This document shows positions 24,796-33,410 of a stretch of DNA of 64,000 bases, in pieces. This stretch comes from Elusimicrobiota bacterium (GTDB lineage: Bacteria > Elusimicrobiota > Elusimicrobia > Elusimicrobiales > UBA9959), in NCBI GenBank assembly GCA_026388155.1, contig JAPLKI010000025.1:156931-220930 (forward strand), written 5' to 3'. The stretch's first letter is position 1, and every line of letters starts with the position of its first letter. The notes below the pieces were generated by a model, which did not search any database, was not told the origin of the DNA, and saw only the letters and a list, made by a program, of their open reading frames with translations. The position numbers and the translations under genes were made by a program.

Positions 24796-25221
24796 ATGGA
24801 AAACACAAATTTTAAAGATCCGGGAGAACAACTGATACTGATAGTCGACGATGATGAATCGGTAAGGGACCTGCTTGATTTTGTAGTGCGCAAGGAAGGA
24901 TTTAGAGTGGAAAAAGCGGTTGATGGGGAAGAAGCCCTCGCTAAAGCAAAGGCGCTTCACCCGCAACTGATACTTCTTGATCTGATGCTGCCAAAGTTCG
25001 GCGGTTTTGAAATCCTGCGCGAACTGCAGGGCGATGACACCTCTGATATTCCCATAGTGATAGTAACCGGCCGCTACACGGACCGCTCCACTTCGGAAAT
25101 GATAAAACAGGAACCGAATGTGAAAGATTTTCTGGAAAAGCCGGTAAAGCCTCCGGTTCTTTCCTCCCTTCTGCACACGCTCCTTAAAACACGCCCCTCT
25201 GTAAAAAAACCGGGCGCTTAA
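24796..25221 (+). CDS. Single-domain response regulator
   Basis: A 141-residue receiver domain with a short N-terminal tail and a basic C-terminal tail. Motifs: LIVDDDES (acidic pocket), Asp62 in LILLDLMLP, Thr in IVIVTGRYTD and Lys in FLEKPVKP. A GTG at 24778 would add six residues, but the GGAGG at 24780-24784 lies upstream of ATG 24796, which I use. It has no output domain and no adjacent kinase. It precedes a small membrane protein gene by about 30 bases. Confidence 0.87.
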   Translation: MENTNFKDPGEQLILIVDDDESVRDLLDFVVRKEGFRVEKAVDGEEALAKAKALHPQLILLDLMLPKFGGFEILRELQGDDTSDIPIVIVTGRYTDRSTSEMIKQEPNVKDFLEKPVKPPVLSSLLHTLLKTRPSVKKPGA

Positions 25222-25251
25222 TTCTTAAACCCATGCGCAAGTCTTCTTAAG

Positions 25252-25707
25252 ATGCCGCCGGAAAACAAAACTATAAAAAAATTGTTTATGTTATCCGCCG
25301 CTGCCATTTTTTTTTACGGCGCGGCTGTTCTGGATCTGCGCGCCAGGGCAAAAAGCGCGTGGCTCACAGCCGAACGCTACGGGCAGTGGCAGAACCGGCC
25401 GGAATTGAAAAAAGAATATTTTGAAAAAATTTACCAAAAAAAATCAATCGCCCTGAAAAACAGCGGCATACCTCCTGAAAAGCTTGAAAAAGAACTCGCC
25501 GGGCTTGAAACCGAAAAGAATTTCATTGTAAACGAGAGTTCCGCGAAATACGCCTATCTCTGGTATAAAACGGCCGCAACCTCTTTTTGCCGGCCCCGAA
25601 ACAAGTGGTGCGAGCGGGCCCGCGAGAAGCTTGCCCCCGCGAAAGAAAGCTGGAAGGCGGAAATGCGCTCTAAAAAGATAAAGTTCGAGGAGTGGATGAT
25701 CGACTAG
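25252..25707 (+). CDS. Small protein with N-terminal membrane helix, function unknown
   Basis: A 151-residue protein that I do not recognise. Residues ~10-30 (LFMLSAAAIFFYGAAVLDLR) form a membrane anchor or signal sequence. The remainder is helical and highly charged (KKEYFEKIYQKKSIALKN; LEKELAGLETEKNF), with two cysteines in FCRPRNKWCERAR that could form a disulfide. It is probably a periplasmic or membrane-anchored protein. The gene lies 30 bases after a receiver gene, on the same strand, and ends before a heptad element. Confidence 0.6.
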   Translation: MPPENKTIKKLFMLSAAAIFFYGAAVLDLRARAKSAWLTAERYGQWQNRPELKKEYFEKIYQKKSIALKNSGIPPEKLEKELAGLETEKNFIVNESSAKYAYLWYKTAATSFCRPRNKWCERAREKLAPAKESWKAEMRSKKIKFEEWMID

Positions 25708-25835
25708 GCTGAAGGCTGAAGATTGAGGGCATAGGTATCCAGGAAGACGCCAAAAGTAAGAATACAGACAGCGATATTCATGTCATTTACCCGCAATCTA
25801 ACAATCAGCCCCTTTCTTCCTCCTTCAGCCTCACC
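25708..25835. repeat. Heptad inverted-repeat element (E8)
   Basis: gctgaag words at the left face cttcagc words at the right (CTTCAGCC near 25822), with a long less regular middle. The same words occur in E9. Confidence 0.55.
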
Positions 25836-25839
25836 CTGA

Positions 25840-26541
25840 ATGAAAAACACCAGTAAGACACTTCTGGCGCTTCTGCTCGCGCCGTTAGCTATTGCCGCCG
25901 CCGCCTCAACGGCGGTGTTTTTGTTTGGCGCCCTTTCGCACGTCAGCGTAACACTTCCGCTGCTTCTGGGCGCGGCCGTCCACCTTGTCTTCCATAATCG
26001 GCTCTCAAAGAGCGGCTACGCCTATATAGCCGCCCACGAATGCAGCCACGCTCTGGCGGCCGTATTGAGCGGCGCTAAGATAAAGAAAATTTCGGTGGGC
26101 AGGCGGAACGGTTATGTTCTGCTTGATTCCAGCAACATCTTTATAACGCTGGCTCCATATTTTGTGCCTTTCTACGCGGCGGCGGCGGGATTGATATATT
26201 TTTTTGCCGGTTTTTTTGCGGACCTGCGGCCCGCAAGGCCGTATTTTCTCGCGCTTAGCGGTTTTCTGCTTTCCTTCCACACCTTAAGCACGGCGGAAAT
26301 ACTCTCAGGCCCCCTTCAGAGCGATATAAAAAAGGCGGGAGGCAGATTTTTTTCATACACGGCGCTTATAATACTTAACTCACTTTTCGCCGTGGCAATA
26401 ATCAAAATCATGTTCCCCGGTCTTTTAAGCTTTAAAAGCTACCTGGCCTCTGTGGCGCTCCGCACAAAGACAATAACGTTTTTCCTGGTTAAAATAACTA
26501 TTTACTTATTCAATACTGCTAAAATATACTTAAGTCAATGA
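25840..26541 (+). CDS. Membrane protein with HExxH motif (M50-like metallopeptidase)
   Basis: A 233-residue polytopic protein with about five or six hydrophobic segments. The motif IAAHECSHALAAVLSGAKI contains HECSH, the zinc-binding HExxH of site-2 type (M50) peptidases, placed inside a membrane segment as expected. The second conserved Asp motif of M50 proteins (NxxPxxxxDG) was not seen clearly, so catalytic activity is uncertain. It may belong to the short M50B-like group. It overlaps the next AsmA-like gene by four bases (ATGA), so the two are coupled; a role in envelope quality control would be inference. Confidence 0.65.
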   Translation: MKNTSKTLLALLLAPLAIAAAASTAVFLFGALSHVSVTLPLLLGAAVHLVFHNRLSKSGYAYIAAHECSHALAAVLSGAKIKKISVGRRNGYVLLDSSNIFITLAPYFVPFYAAAAGLIYFFAGFFADLRPARPYFLALSGFLLSFHTLSTAEILSGPLQSDIKKAGGRFFSYTALIILNSLFAVAIIKIMFPGLLSFKSYLASVALRTKTITFFLVKITIYLFNTAKIYLSQ

Positions 26542-26570
26542 AAAGTATGCTTAAGTCAATGAAATTGAGA
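26529..26570. repeat. 21-bp tandem duplication at a gene junction
   Basis: CTTAAGTCAATGAAA occurs at 26529-26543 and again at 26550-26564, exactly 21 bases apart. It spans the stop/start overlap and supplies two in-frame ATG codons. Confidence 0.75.
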
Positions 26571-28742
26571 CACAAGATATTGCTAAGGATTATCGTGCTG
26601 CCGCTGCTTTTCGCCGCGCTTCTGGCCGTCACAGCCCTGGTTACGATAAAGACGATGTTCAAGCCTCAGGATCTGGAGGCTGTTGTCACTAACCAGCTGC
26701 AGGAGCTTTTTAAGCGGCCGGTGAGGATAGAATACGCAACGCTCTCCCTCACGGGCGAAATTAAAATAAAAGGGCTGAACGTGATAGAGCCGGACCCCTC
26801 CATACAAAACTTCGTTGAAGCCGACTACATTTACGCCACATACCGTTTCCTGCCCCTGATAAACAAAAAAATTGAAATAAACAGTCTGGTTTTCGTTGCT
26901 CCGAAAATAATCCTGCTGAAAAAGAAAGACGGAACCTGGAATTTATCCGACATTTTCGCGGCTTACAAAAGTACGCCTAAAAAAAACCGGCTGGATAAAA
27001 TAACCCAGGCCGAAATAAAAGACGGCACGCTTATAATAAAAGACCAGACCAGCCCGCGGCAATACGCGCTTGAAAACGTGAATATCAGTCTTAACGATTT
27101 TAAACCAGGCCAAAGCGCGCCCTTTTCCGTAGGGCTTTTCTTAAAGAATAAGACCCCCGGCAAGTATTTTGAAGGGCGCCTTTACGCTGAGGGAACCGTT
27201 AATTTGGCCGATTTTAACTGGGAGAAGGCTTCCGCGTCCGGACTTAACATTCAGCTTTCGCTGCTTAACAAGTCCGCGCGGATCACAGGAGAATTAAAAA
27301 ACTTCAGGCGCCCGGAAATAAAACTTAAAGGCGAACTCCAAAACTTCAGGTCCTCCGAAATTTCCGCCCTTTGGAGTTCGCCGCGCGCCTTCAACGCTCC
27401 GCGCACCACTTGGGACATAAACGCCGTATTTGTCTCCACCAGGGTGGTTGAAGTCTCCGCCTCAGTTGAGCCGCTTAAACTAAAAACGCACGGAACGCTT
27501 GATTTCAGCTCACCCACTTTTTCCTACGCTTTCAGCGCGTCGGTTCCCTCCTTTGACCTGGCGCTGCTCAAAAAATCAGGCGTTGAACTGCCAGTGACCG
27601 AGGCCGCGGGCAGAGCGCAGGGACGCATAAGTTTTTCCGGCGGGCCACAAGGTTTTAATCTCGCGAACCTGGAACTGAACGCCTACAAAAACTCTTTCGC
27701 CTACAAAAACCTGCGCTGTCAGGAAACGGATTTTTCAGCGCTTTTAAGCGGGAATTTCCAGAACAACCATGTCGACTTCACAAAAGGCTGCTTCACGCTG
27801 GGCAAGGCCAAATTGACGGGGCTTGACATGAAAACAGGCCTTTCAAAAGAGCTTTTTGATATAAATTATTCGGGCAGATTCAACGGGGAACCATTGCGCG
27901 GCAGGGTGACCATAGACGCCCCCTTTACCGATAAAAAAACGCTTGCTATCATAGGCTACTCCTCGGCATTGACCTACAAGGATACCTGGGATTTCATCCT
28001 TGACCTCAAAAACCTGCTGCACAGAAATACTAAAAAAACTGAATACGAGTCGGAAATAGCCTGGATACGAAAACTTAAAAATTCGATTCCCAGCGGATTT
28101 TCCTCATTTAAACTTCTTTACAAAACCGATTTTTTTAAACACGACTATTTTGACGCGCGGGATTTTAATATAGCGGCGGACCTCAAAAACATTTCCGGCT
28201 CATTCGAGAAACTTAAAGGAACGGTGTCAATAAAAACCAGCAGCGGAACTTTTTACAATGTGCAGAAAACTTCCGAGCAGGATCGCGTTTTCTACATAGT
28301 TTCCATGCCTATTCTTTTAATTTACCACATGAATCGCATAGGGGCGCTTAAGTTCGGCTACACGCTCGATAACGCGGCGTTTAACTCCATAGGCGGCGAC
28401 TACGAGCTTGATTCCGGCCGCGTGCAGGTGAAAAATTTTTTCATGGAGGGCAGGGATTTTTCGGCCCACGTCGAAGGGGAGCTTAATTTTTCCGACGAAA
28501 CCATGAGGCTGAAAATTTATACAATATCAAGCAAGTACTACAATATGGGCAGCCTGCCCGAAGCCATGACGGACTCAAGCGGCAAACCGGCGCTGGCGTT
28601 TACCATTGAAGGGAAAATGAATAAGCCCGCCATCAACATGATAAGCCCCAAAAACAGCGGAGATATCATAAAAGCGGCGGCCAACAAGGGCGTCGGCATA
28701 GATTTCAAAAAGCTGAATAAGTTTATAGGAGGCAAAAAATAA
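26538..28742 (+). CDS. Large AsmA-like protein
   Basis: A 734-residue protein with an N-terminal membrane helix (ILLRIIVLPLLFAALLAVTA). An AsmA-type opening follows: LQELFKRPVRIEYATLSLTG and then a NSLVFVAPKIILLKKKDGTW strand pair. The remainder is long, beta-rich and periplasmic, ending with LAFTIEGKMNKPAINMISPK, much as AsmA_2 regions do. Such proteins probably form bridge-like grooves for phospholipid transport or influence outer-membrane biogenesis. Start is at the ATGA overlap with the M50-like gene; a second ATG seven codons later arises from a 21-bp duplication. Its stop and the pyrE start overlap as TAATG. Confidence 0.78.
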   Translation: MKSMLKSMKLRHKILLRIIVLPLLFAALLAVTALVTIKTMFKPQDLEAVVTNQLQELFKRPVRIEYATLSLTGEIKIKGLNVIEPDPSIQNFVEADYIYATYRFLPLINKKIEINSLVFVAPKIILLKKKDGTWNLSDIFAAYKSTPKKNRLDKITQAEIKDGTLIIKDQTSPRQYALENVNISLNDFKPGQSAPFSVGLFLKNKTPGKYFEGRLYAEGTVNLADFNWEKASASGLNIQLSLLNKSARITGELKNFRRPEIKLKGELQNFRSSEISALWSSPRAFNAPRTTWDINAVFVSTRVVEVSASVEPLKLKTHGTLDFSSPTFSYAFSASVPSFDLALLKKSGVELPVTEAAGRAQGRISFSGGPQGFNLANLELNAYKNSFAYKNLRCQETDFSALLSGNFQNNHVDFTKGCFTLGKAKLTGLDMKTGLSKELFDINYSGRFNGEPLRGRVTIDAPFTDKKTLAIIGYSSALTYKDTWDFILDLKNLLHRNTKKTEYESEIAWIRKLKNSIPSGFSSFKLLYKTDFFKHDYFDARDFNIAADLKNISGSFEKLKGTVSIKTSSGTFYNVQKTSEQDRVFYIVSMPILLIYHMNRIGALKFGYTLDNAAFNSIGGDYELDSGRVQVKNFFMEGRDFSAHVEGELNFSDETMRLKIYTISSKYYNMGSLPEAMTDSSGKPALAFTIEGKMNKPAINMISPKNSGDIIKAAANKGVGIDFKKLNKFIGGKK

Positions 28743-29341
28743 TGTCCAAACTCGGGAAATTAGATGTAGTGGGTCTTTTACAGGAACATGGCGCCATTTT
28801 GAACGGTCATTTTCAGCTGCCCTCTGGGTTTCACTCCCAGACATACATACAAACCTCCCTTGTAATGCAATATCCCCACCTGGCCCAGAAAGTAGCCCGT
28901 GAGATGGCCTCAAAATTCCCGCAGGAAATAAATGTGGTTATTTCCCCCTCTCTCGGCTCGGTGGTTATCGGCCAGGAAGTGGCCCGCGTAAAAAAAGCCC
29001 GCTCCATATTCACCGAAAAGATAAACGGCGTGATGGTGCTTAAAAGGGATTTTAAGATCTCGGAAGGCGAGCACGTGCTGGTGGTGGACGACGTGCTTAA
29101 CAGCGGCCGGCTCTGCGCGGAGGCGATAAACCTGGCACGCGGCTACCGCGCCAAGGTAATAGGTGTTGCCGCCATAGTGGACCGTTCCACAGGCGACCTC
29201 GCTCTCAATGTGCCTGTGAGGGGGCTTATTTCCTATCCCCTCCAGCTTTTCCCTCCGGACAACTGTCCCCTTTGCGCCCAAAAGATGCAGCTGACCGTGC
29301 CGGGTTCAACGCTCCACCGGGCTCACGGACAGGAATTTTAA
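28742..29341 (+). CDS. pyrE: Orotate phosphoribosyltransferase
   Basis: A 199-residue enzyme that converts orotate and PRPP to OMP in pyrimidine synthesis. The PRPP-binding motif is HVLVVDDVLNSGR, and the N-terminal ILNGHFQLPSGFHSQTYIQ carries the orotate-contacting region of the longer PyrE family (type with 180-210 residues). The C-terminal DNCPLCAQKMQLTVPGST resembles the extended tail of thermophile and archaeal-type PyrE proteins. The gene overlaps the AsmA-like gene by one base. No other pyrimidine gene is in the window. Confidence 0.93.
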   Translation: MSKLGKLDVVGLLQEHGAILNGHFQLPSGFHSQTYIQTSLVMQYPHLAQKVAREMASKFPQEINVVISPSLGSVVIGQEVARVKKARSIFTEKINGVMVLKRDFKISEGEHVLVVDDVLNSGRLCAEAINLARGYRAKVIGVAAIVDRSTGDLALNVPVRGLISYPLQLFPPDNCPLCAQKMQLTVPGSTLHRAHGQEF

Positions 29342-29349
29342 GCGATAGA

Positions 29350-29440
29350 AAGGCGCAAGGCTGAGGGCTGAAGGAAGAGAGAAGAAACCGGAGGAAAGCT
29401 ATGTTTACTGCTTCTTTACTTCAGCCTTCAGCCTAACACC
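29350..29440. repeat. Heptad inverted-repeat element (E9)
   Basis: aggctga/gggctga words on the left and cttcagc/cttcagc words on the right, between pyrE and the SAM hydrolase gene. Confidence 0.65.
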
Positions 29441-29449
29441 TGACTTGTT

Positions 29450-30235
29450 ATGAAAACGAAATATATCGCCCTGCTTTCAGACTTCGGCTCCAGCGACCCC
29501 TTTGTGGGCATGATGAAAGGCGTTTTGCTGTCAAAGAATCCCGGGCTCAGCATTATTGACATCACTCACCAGATACCGCCGCAGGACATACAAACAGCCG
29601 CGTTTTTTCTTATGTCCTCCATATCATATATGCCCAAAAGTACTTTATTTTTGACGGTGGTGGACCCCACGGTGGGAACAGGGCGCGGTATAATCTGGGC
29701 CAAAACAAAACATTATCAGTTCATCTCCCCCGACAATGGCCTTATAAGCTGGGTGGAGGAAAGAGAAAAAATAGAAGAAGCCAGGTTTATAAATAATTTT
29801 TCGCTGTTTTCAAACCGCATAAGCCCCACCTTTCACGGCCGCGACATTATGGCCCCTGTGGCGGCCGCCGTGGCAAAAGGCCTGGCGGAGGAAAAAATTG
29901 GACCTGTCTTCGAGGGCTACCGTAAATTTCCCTTCCCCCATCCTGAAAAAACCGGCAACCGCGTGCTGGGCAGGGTAATAGCCATAGATCATTTCGGCAA
30001 CGCCATAGCCAATATCGCCCACCTTCACATAAACGCCAGAACGATTTTCACGGTTTCAGACCATCTGATAAAAGGCCTCAGGCTGACCTATGCTTCCGTT
30101 CCTGAAGGATCAGCGCTGGCCCTCATTGGCTCTTCCGGTTTCCTGGAGTTTTCGGTGAGAAACGGGAATTTCTCCAAAACCTTCGGTGTTTCCATCGGAA
30201 GCCCGGTGGAAGCCATAACCTCAATTGATGAATAG
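29450..30235 (+). CDS. SAM hydroxide adenosyltransferase (DUF62 family)
   Basis: A 261-residue DUF62 protein. Characterised members hydrolyse S-adenosylmethionine to adenosine and methionine and are related to fluorinase and chlorinase. Family signatures: ALLSDFGSSDPFVGMMKGV, IIDITHQIPPQDIQTAAFFL, VVDPTVGTGRGIIWAK, ISPDNGLISWV and the Arg-Asp-His segment FHGRDIMAPVAAA. The halogenase-specific extra loop is not evident, so hydrolase activity is the better guess. It is cytoplasmic. It is followed by an rRNA methyltransferase gene about 65 bases downstream, a possible link through SAM use. Confidence 0.92.
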   Translation: MKTKYIALLSDFGSSDPFVGMMKGVLLSKNPGLSIIDITHQIPPQDIQTAAFFLMSSISYMPKSTLFLTVVDPTVGTGRGIIWAKTKHYQFISPDNGLISWVEEREKIEEARFINNFSLFSNRISPTFHGRDIMAPVAAAVAKGLAEEKIGPVFEGYRKFPFPHPEKTGNRVLGRVIAIDHFGNAIANIAHLHINARTIFTVSDHLIKGLRLTYASVPEGSALALIGSSGFLEFSVRNGNFSKTFGVSIGSPVEAITSIDE

Positions 30236-30300
30236 TCTTGCCCCAAATCCTCATGTTTTTTAAACCGTTTAACCATTAATCTGAGCAGTCAAGGACTACT

Positions 30301-31476
30301 ATGCAAAATCTGCAGTTAAAAGCCGACGGCGGCAAAAGAATAGCCGGGGGACACCTTTGGGTGTTCTCGAACGAGCTTGTAACCGTGGATAAGACAATAG
30401 AGCCCGGATCTATTTGCGGAGTGCTCTACCCCGACGGCAAACCCGCCGGCGCCGGTTTTTTCAACCCGCACAGCCTTATCGCAATGCGGCTGCTGGTGAA
30501 CAGCACGCTGGAGCTGAAAAGCGATTTTGTATCGGACCGCCTGAAAAAGGCCCTGGATTACCGGAAGGCCCTGGGTGTTGAGCGATTCTGCCGCCTGTGC
30601 TACAGCGAGGCCGATGGGATGCCGGGACTGGTGATAGACCGCTACGGCGACTATCTGGTAATGGAATTGCTGTCGGCCGGCACGGAAAAACTTAAAAACG
30701 AAATACTTGACGCCGTGAAACAATTGCTGGCTCCCAAAGCGGTCCTTTTGAAAAACACACACCCCTTCAGAACACTGGAAGGCCTTAAACTGTACGAGGA
30801 AAATGCTTTTGGCGAAATGCCGGAAACGGCGGAAATAGAGGAAAACGCGCTGAAATATAAAGTGCGCCTGGCGCTCGGGCAAAAGACCGGCTGGTATTTT
30901 GACCAGCGTGAAAACAGGGCGGCCATGGCCCCTTATTTCAAGGGAAGAAAAGTGCTTGACCTTTACACTTACCTTGGCGGTTTCGCCATAACGGCGGCCG
31001 CCTCAGGCGCGCAACAAGTGTGGGCGGTGGATTCCTCGCAGGCCGCCGTGGAACTGGCGGAAGAGAACGCGGCCCGGAACGGCCTTGCAGAAAAGATAGT
31101 GTTTAAGAAAGAAGACGCGGAAAGGATCTTGTCCGCCGCCTCGCGGAAAGAACTGCCGGATCAGCCGGATTTCATACTGCTTGACCCGCCGAATCTGGTG
31201 CGGAGCAAAAAGAACCTTAACCAGGCAGCGAAGCTTTTTATCAGGCTGAACGCCCAGGCGCTGTCCGCCCTGCCGGAGGGCGGGCTGCTTGCAACCTCTT
31301 CCTGTTCCCACCATATCTCGCGTGAAATTTTCACGGATATTCTCGCCCATGCTGCCGCCAAAGCCGGCAGGAAAACGATACTGCTGGAACTGCGCTCACA
31401 AGCCAAAGACCACCCGATACTTCTGAACATGCCTGAAACCGAATACCTGCATTTCGCATTGTTAAAAGTGATTTAG
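30301..31476 (+). CDS. RlmI-like rRNA (cytosine-C5) methyltransferase
   Basis: A 391-residue class I SAM methyltransferase with an N-terminal PUA-like domain (residues ~1-75; GGKRIAGGHLWVFSNEL). A central RNA-binding region follows, then a Rossmann domain: TGWYFDQRENRAAMAPYFKG, LDLYTYLGGFAITAAASGA (motif I) and FILLDPPNLVRSKK (motif IV). The catalytic-type TSSCSHHIS with Cys completes it. This order is that of RlmI/YccW, which forms m5C in 23S rRNA, so a similar target is likely. The family also includes RlmK-like parts, so the exact base is not certain. It converges on a receiver gene across a strong hairpin terminator. Confidence 0.87.
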   Translation: MQNLQLKADGGKRIAGGHLWVFSNELVTVDKTIEPGSICGVLYPDGKPAGAGFFNPHSLIAMRLLVNSTLELKSDFVSDRLKKALDYRKALGVERFCRLCYSEADGMPGLVIDRYGDYLVMELLSAGTEKLKNEILDAVKQLLAPKAVLLKNTHPFRTLEGLKLYEENAFGEMPETAEIEENALKYKVRLALGQKTGWYFDQRENRAAMAPYFKGRKVLDLYTYLGGFAITAAASGAQQVWAVDSSQAAVELAEENAARNGLAEKIVFKKEDAERILSAASRKELPDQPDFILLDPPNLVRSKKNLNQAAKLFIRLNAQALSALPEGGLLATSSCSHHISREIFTDILAHAAAKAGRKTILLELRSQAKDHPILLNMPETEYLHFALLKVI

Positions 31477-31477
31477 T

Positions 31478-31590
31478 AATGAGTGATTAAGTTATTAAGT
31501 TTATGTAAAAAGAACGGCCTGATGTTTCAGGCCGTTCTTTTATTTATCGAACTTAATCACTAAATTACTGAATCACTCAATCACTTACGC
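31478..31590. repeat. Heptad inverted-repeat element (E10) enclosing a terminator
   Basis: gtgatta/agttatt words at the left and aatcact/aaattac words at the right flank the hairpin at 31508-31543. Confidence 0.65.
31508..31543. terminator. Strong bidirectional terminator
   Basis: A 12-bp perfect stem AGAACGGCCTGA/TCAGGCCGTTCT with a four-base loop is flanked by an A-run and a T-run. It sits between convergent genes and serves both. Confidence 0.9.
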
Positions 31591-31591
31591 T

Positions 31592-31963
31592 TCACGAAAG
31601 TATGCTTTTTACCACTTTCAGTATTTCTTCGCGGCTGGAGGGTTTTGTAAGGTAAGTTTTGGCGCCATAGTCTATGGCCTGCTGTATTTCGGACATGCTG
31701 CCCTCAACGGTCAGCATTATCACCGGCACCGATTTGGTGAACTGGCTGGATTTTATCTCTTTGCAGGCCTTCAGGCCGCTCATCTTCGGCATGTGTATGT
31801 CAAGCATCACCAGCGCCGGCAGCTCTTTTTTGGCCTTTTCAACAGCTTCAAGGCCGTTTTCGGCCGTAATCACGCTATAACCGGCTTTTGAAAGCAACGA
31901 CTTGAGCATTTCAAGCATATCCAAATCATCATCAGCTATAAGTATCTTCTGGGTCATGGACAT
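31592..31963 (-). CDS. Single-domain response regulator
   Basis: A 123-residue receiver domain. The acidic pocket is ADDD, the phospho-acceptor is Asp55 in LVMLDIHMP, and Thr (MLTVEGS) and Lys (YLTKPSS) are conserved. A longer open frame would run into tRNA-Phe, so I use the ATG at 31961-31963, which has GGTGA six bases upstream. The start lies 21 bases downstream of the 3' end of tRNA-Phe on the same strand, so the message is probably made by read-through from the tRNA promoter. It has no output domain. The histidine kinase gene transcribed the other way at 32202 could be its partner. Confidence 0.88.
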   Translation of the reverse strand: MSMTQKILIADDDLDMLEMLKSLLSKAGYSVITAENGLEAVEKAKKELPALVMLDIHMPKMSGLKACKEIKSSQFTKSVPVIMLTVEGSMSEIQQAIDYGAKTYLTKPSSREEILKVVKSILS

Positions 31964-31984
31964 AATAATCACCGTATGAAAACC

Positions 31985-32056
31985 TGCCGCGGGTTGGGAT
32001 CGAACCAACGACACCTGGTTTTTCAGACCAGTGCTCTACCACTGAGCTACCGCGGC
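31985..32056 (-). tRNA. tRNA-Phe (anticodon GAA)
   Basis: All arms fold: acceptor GCCGCGG/CCGCGGC, D-stem GCTC/GAGC, anticodon stem CTGGT/ACCAG with loop CTGAAAA (anticodon GAA), and T-arm GTTGG/CCAAC with loop TTCGATC. The discriminator is A and CCA is not encoded. Confidence 0.97.
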
Positions 32057-32127
32057 ATTTGTGGTATTGCTACATTGGTAATATTAGCATTTTTATAAAA
32101 AGAGGTTAAGGTTTCCGTTCAGCTTTG

Positions 32128-32155
32128 TTGCAAAAAAGCAGAAATGTCATATAAA
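32128..32155 (+). promoter_or_regulatory. Candidate promoter TTGCAA-16-TATAAA
   Basis: -35 TTGCAA at 32128-32133 and -10 TATAAA at 32150-32155, upstream of the kinase gene. A second box TAAAAT at 32189-32194 ends seven bases before the kinase ATG. Confidence 0.4.
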
Positions 32156-32201
32156 TGCCAGCTTTCCCGACAGAAGATTATATTTTGCTAAAATATAACG
32201 G

Positions 32202-33305
32202 ATGGAAACCTCAAAAGAAATTTCCGGAACGCTTTTAAGCGCCATGGATCAGATTTACGAGACCGTTTTTTTGACGGACTCGGAGGGGACCATTCTTTAC
32301 GCCAATCCGGCCTTTGAGAAACTGACAGGCTTTACGCCTTCGGATTTTCTGGGTAAAAAGCCCAACATCCTTAAAAGCGGGGCTCACAGCCGGGATTTCT
32401 ACAAAGAAATGTGGGACACGCTTAAAGCCGGGGAACCATGGGTCGGCAGGCTGGTAAACAAGCGCAAGGACGGTTCACAATATACCGAAGAACTGCGAGT
32501 CTGCCCTGTTAAAACAGCCTCCGGTGAAATAAAATACTTCTTCGCGATCCTGCGGGACATCACTAAAGAGCTGACTCTGGAAGCCCAGCTTCTGCAAAGC
32601 CAGAAAATGGAATCCCTCGGCCTGCTCTCAGGCCAGCTTTCACACGACTTTAACAACTTGCTTACCATTGTAATAGGTTCGACCGAGGTGATCTTAGAGG
32701 ACACAAAGGACACAAAGGAAAACGCCACCTCCCGCGTACTGCTTAAAGGGATACTGGAAAACTCAAAAAAATACTCACTTCTTCTAAAGCAGCTGCTTAT
32801 TTTCGCGCGCAAGCACGACTCCGACATTAAAGCGATGGATTTAAACTCCATGCTCTCGGATATACTTCCCCTCATTAAAACAACGCTTTCTGCCCGCATA
32901 AAACTTGAGTATGATCTGGGCAAAGACTTGAAAAACGCCAAAGCTGACTCGGAACAACTGAAGCAGGTTATAATAAACATCCTCATGAATGCCAGGGACG
33001 CCATGCCCGAAGGCGGGATGCTGGCCATTAAGACGGAAAACATCTCATTGAAGGACGGCGCCCTGCACCTTTTGAAGGGCGGTGAATATATATTGCTTAC
33101 AATTTCCGACACCGGCTGCGGCATCCCTCCCGAAACCCTGGACCATATTTTTGAGCCCTTTTTCACCACCAAGCCCAAGGGCAAAGGCACAGGACTTGGA
33201 CTTTCCACCGCATACGGCATAATAGCCAACCACAACGGAAAAATACTCGTAAAAAGTGAGCCCGGCAAGGGCACGGCGTTTTACATTTACCTGCCGGCAG
33301 CCTGA
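32202..33305 (+). CDS. PAS domain histidine kinase
   Basis: A 367-residue cytoplasmic sensor kinase with no membrane segment. Residues ~10-125 are a PAS/PAC domain (IYETVFLTDSEGTILYANPA; EIKYFFAILRDITKE). The H-box is LLSGQLSHDFNNLLTIVIGS with His148. The ATP-binding part has the N-box NILMNARDAM, the G1-box ISDTGCGIPP and the G2-box GKGTGLGLSTAYGII. The SHDFNNLL form of the H-box is common among soluble hybrid-type PAS kinases. It is divergent from tRNA-Phe and the receiver gene at 31592, which is a likely but unproven partner. No Shine-Dalgarno precedes the ATG. Confidence 0.9.
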   Translation: METSKEISGTLLSAMDQIYETVFLTDSEGTILYANPAFEKLTGFTPSDFLGKKPNILKSGAHSRDFYKEMWDTLKAGEPWVGRLVNKRKDGSQYTEELRVCPVKTASGEIKYFFAILRDITKELTLEAQLLQSQKMESLGLLSGQLSHDFNNLLTIVIGSTEVILEDTKDTKENATSRVLLKGILENSKKYSLLLKQLLIFARKHDSDIKAMDLNSMLSDILPLIKTTLSARIKLEYDLGKDLKNAKADSEQLKQVIINILMNARDAMPEGGMLAIKTENISLKDGALHLLKGGEYILLTISDTGCGIPPETLDHIFEPFFTTKPKGKGTGLGLSTAYGIIANHNGKILVKSEPGKGTAFYIYLPAA

Positions 33306-33408
33306 GAATAGAGGGTAGAAACTAGAGTTTAGAGGCCGGCGGTTAGGGATTAGGGAAGGAGTTTCTTATCTATACCCTTTCCCCCCGCCCCTAGCCCCTG
33401 CCGTTTTA
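33305..33408. repeat. Heptad inverted-repeat element (E11)
   Basis: Words tagaggg/tagaaac and ggttagg/gattagg lie left of centre AAGGAGTTTCTT; ccctagc words lie right. Confidence 0.65.
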
Positions 33409-33410
33409 TT

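Noticed and set aside
32399..33274. Minus-strand open frame (291 codons) opposite the histidine kinase
   Set aside because: Shadow frame; Ser-rich composition and no motif.
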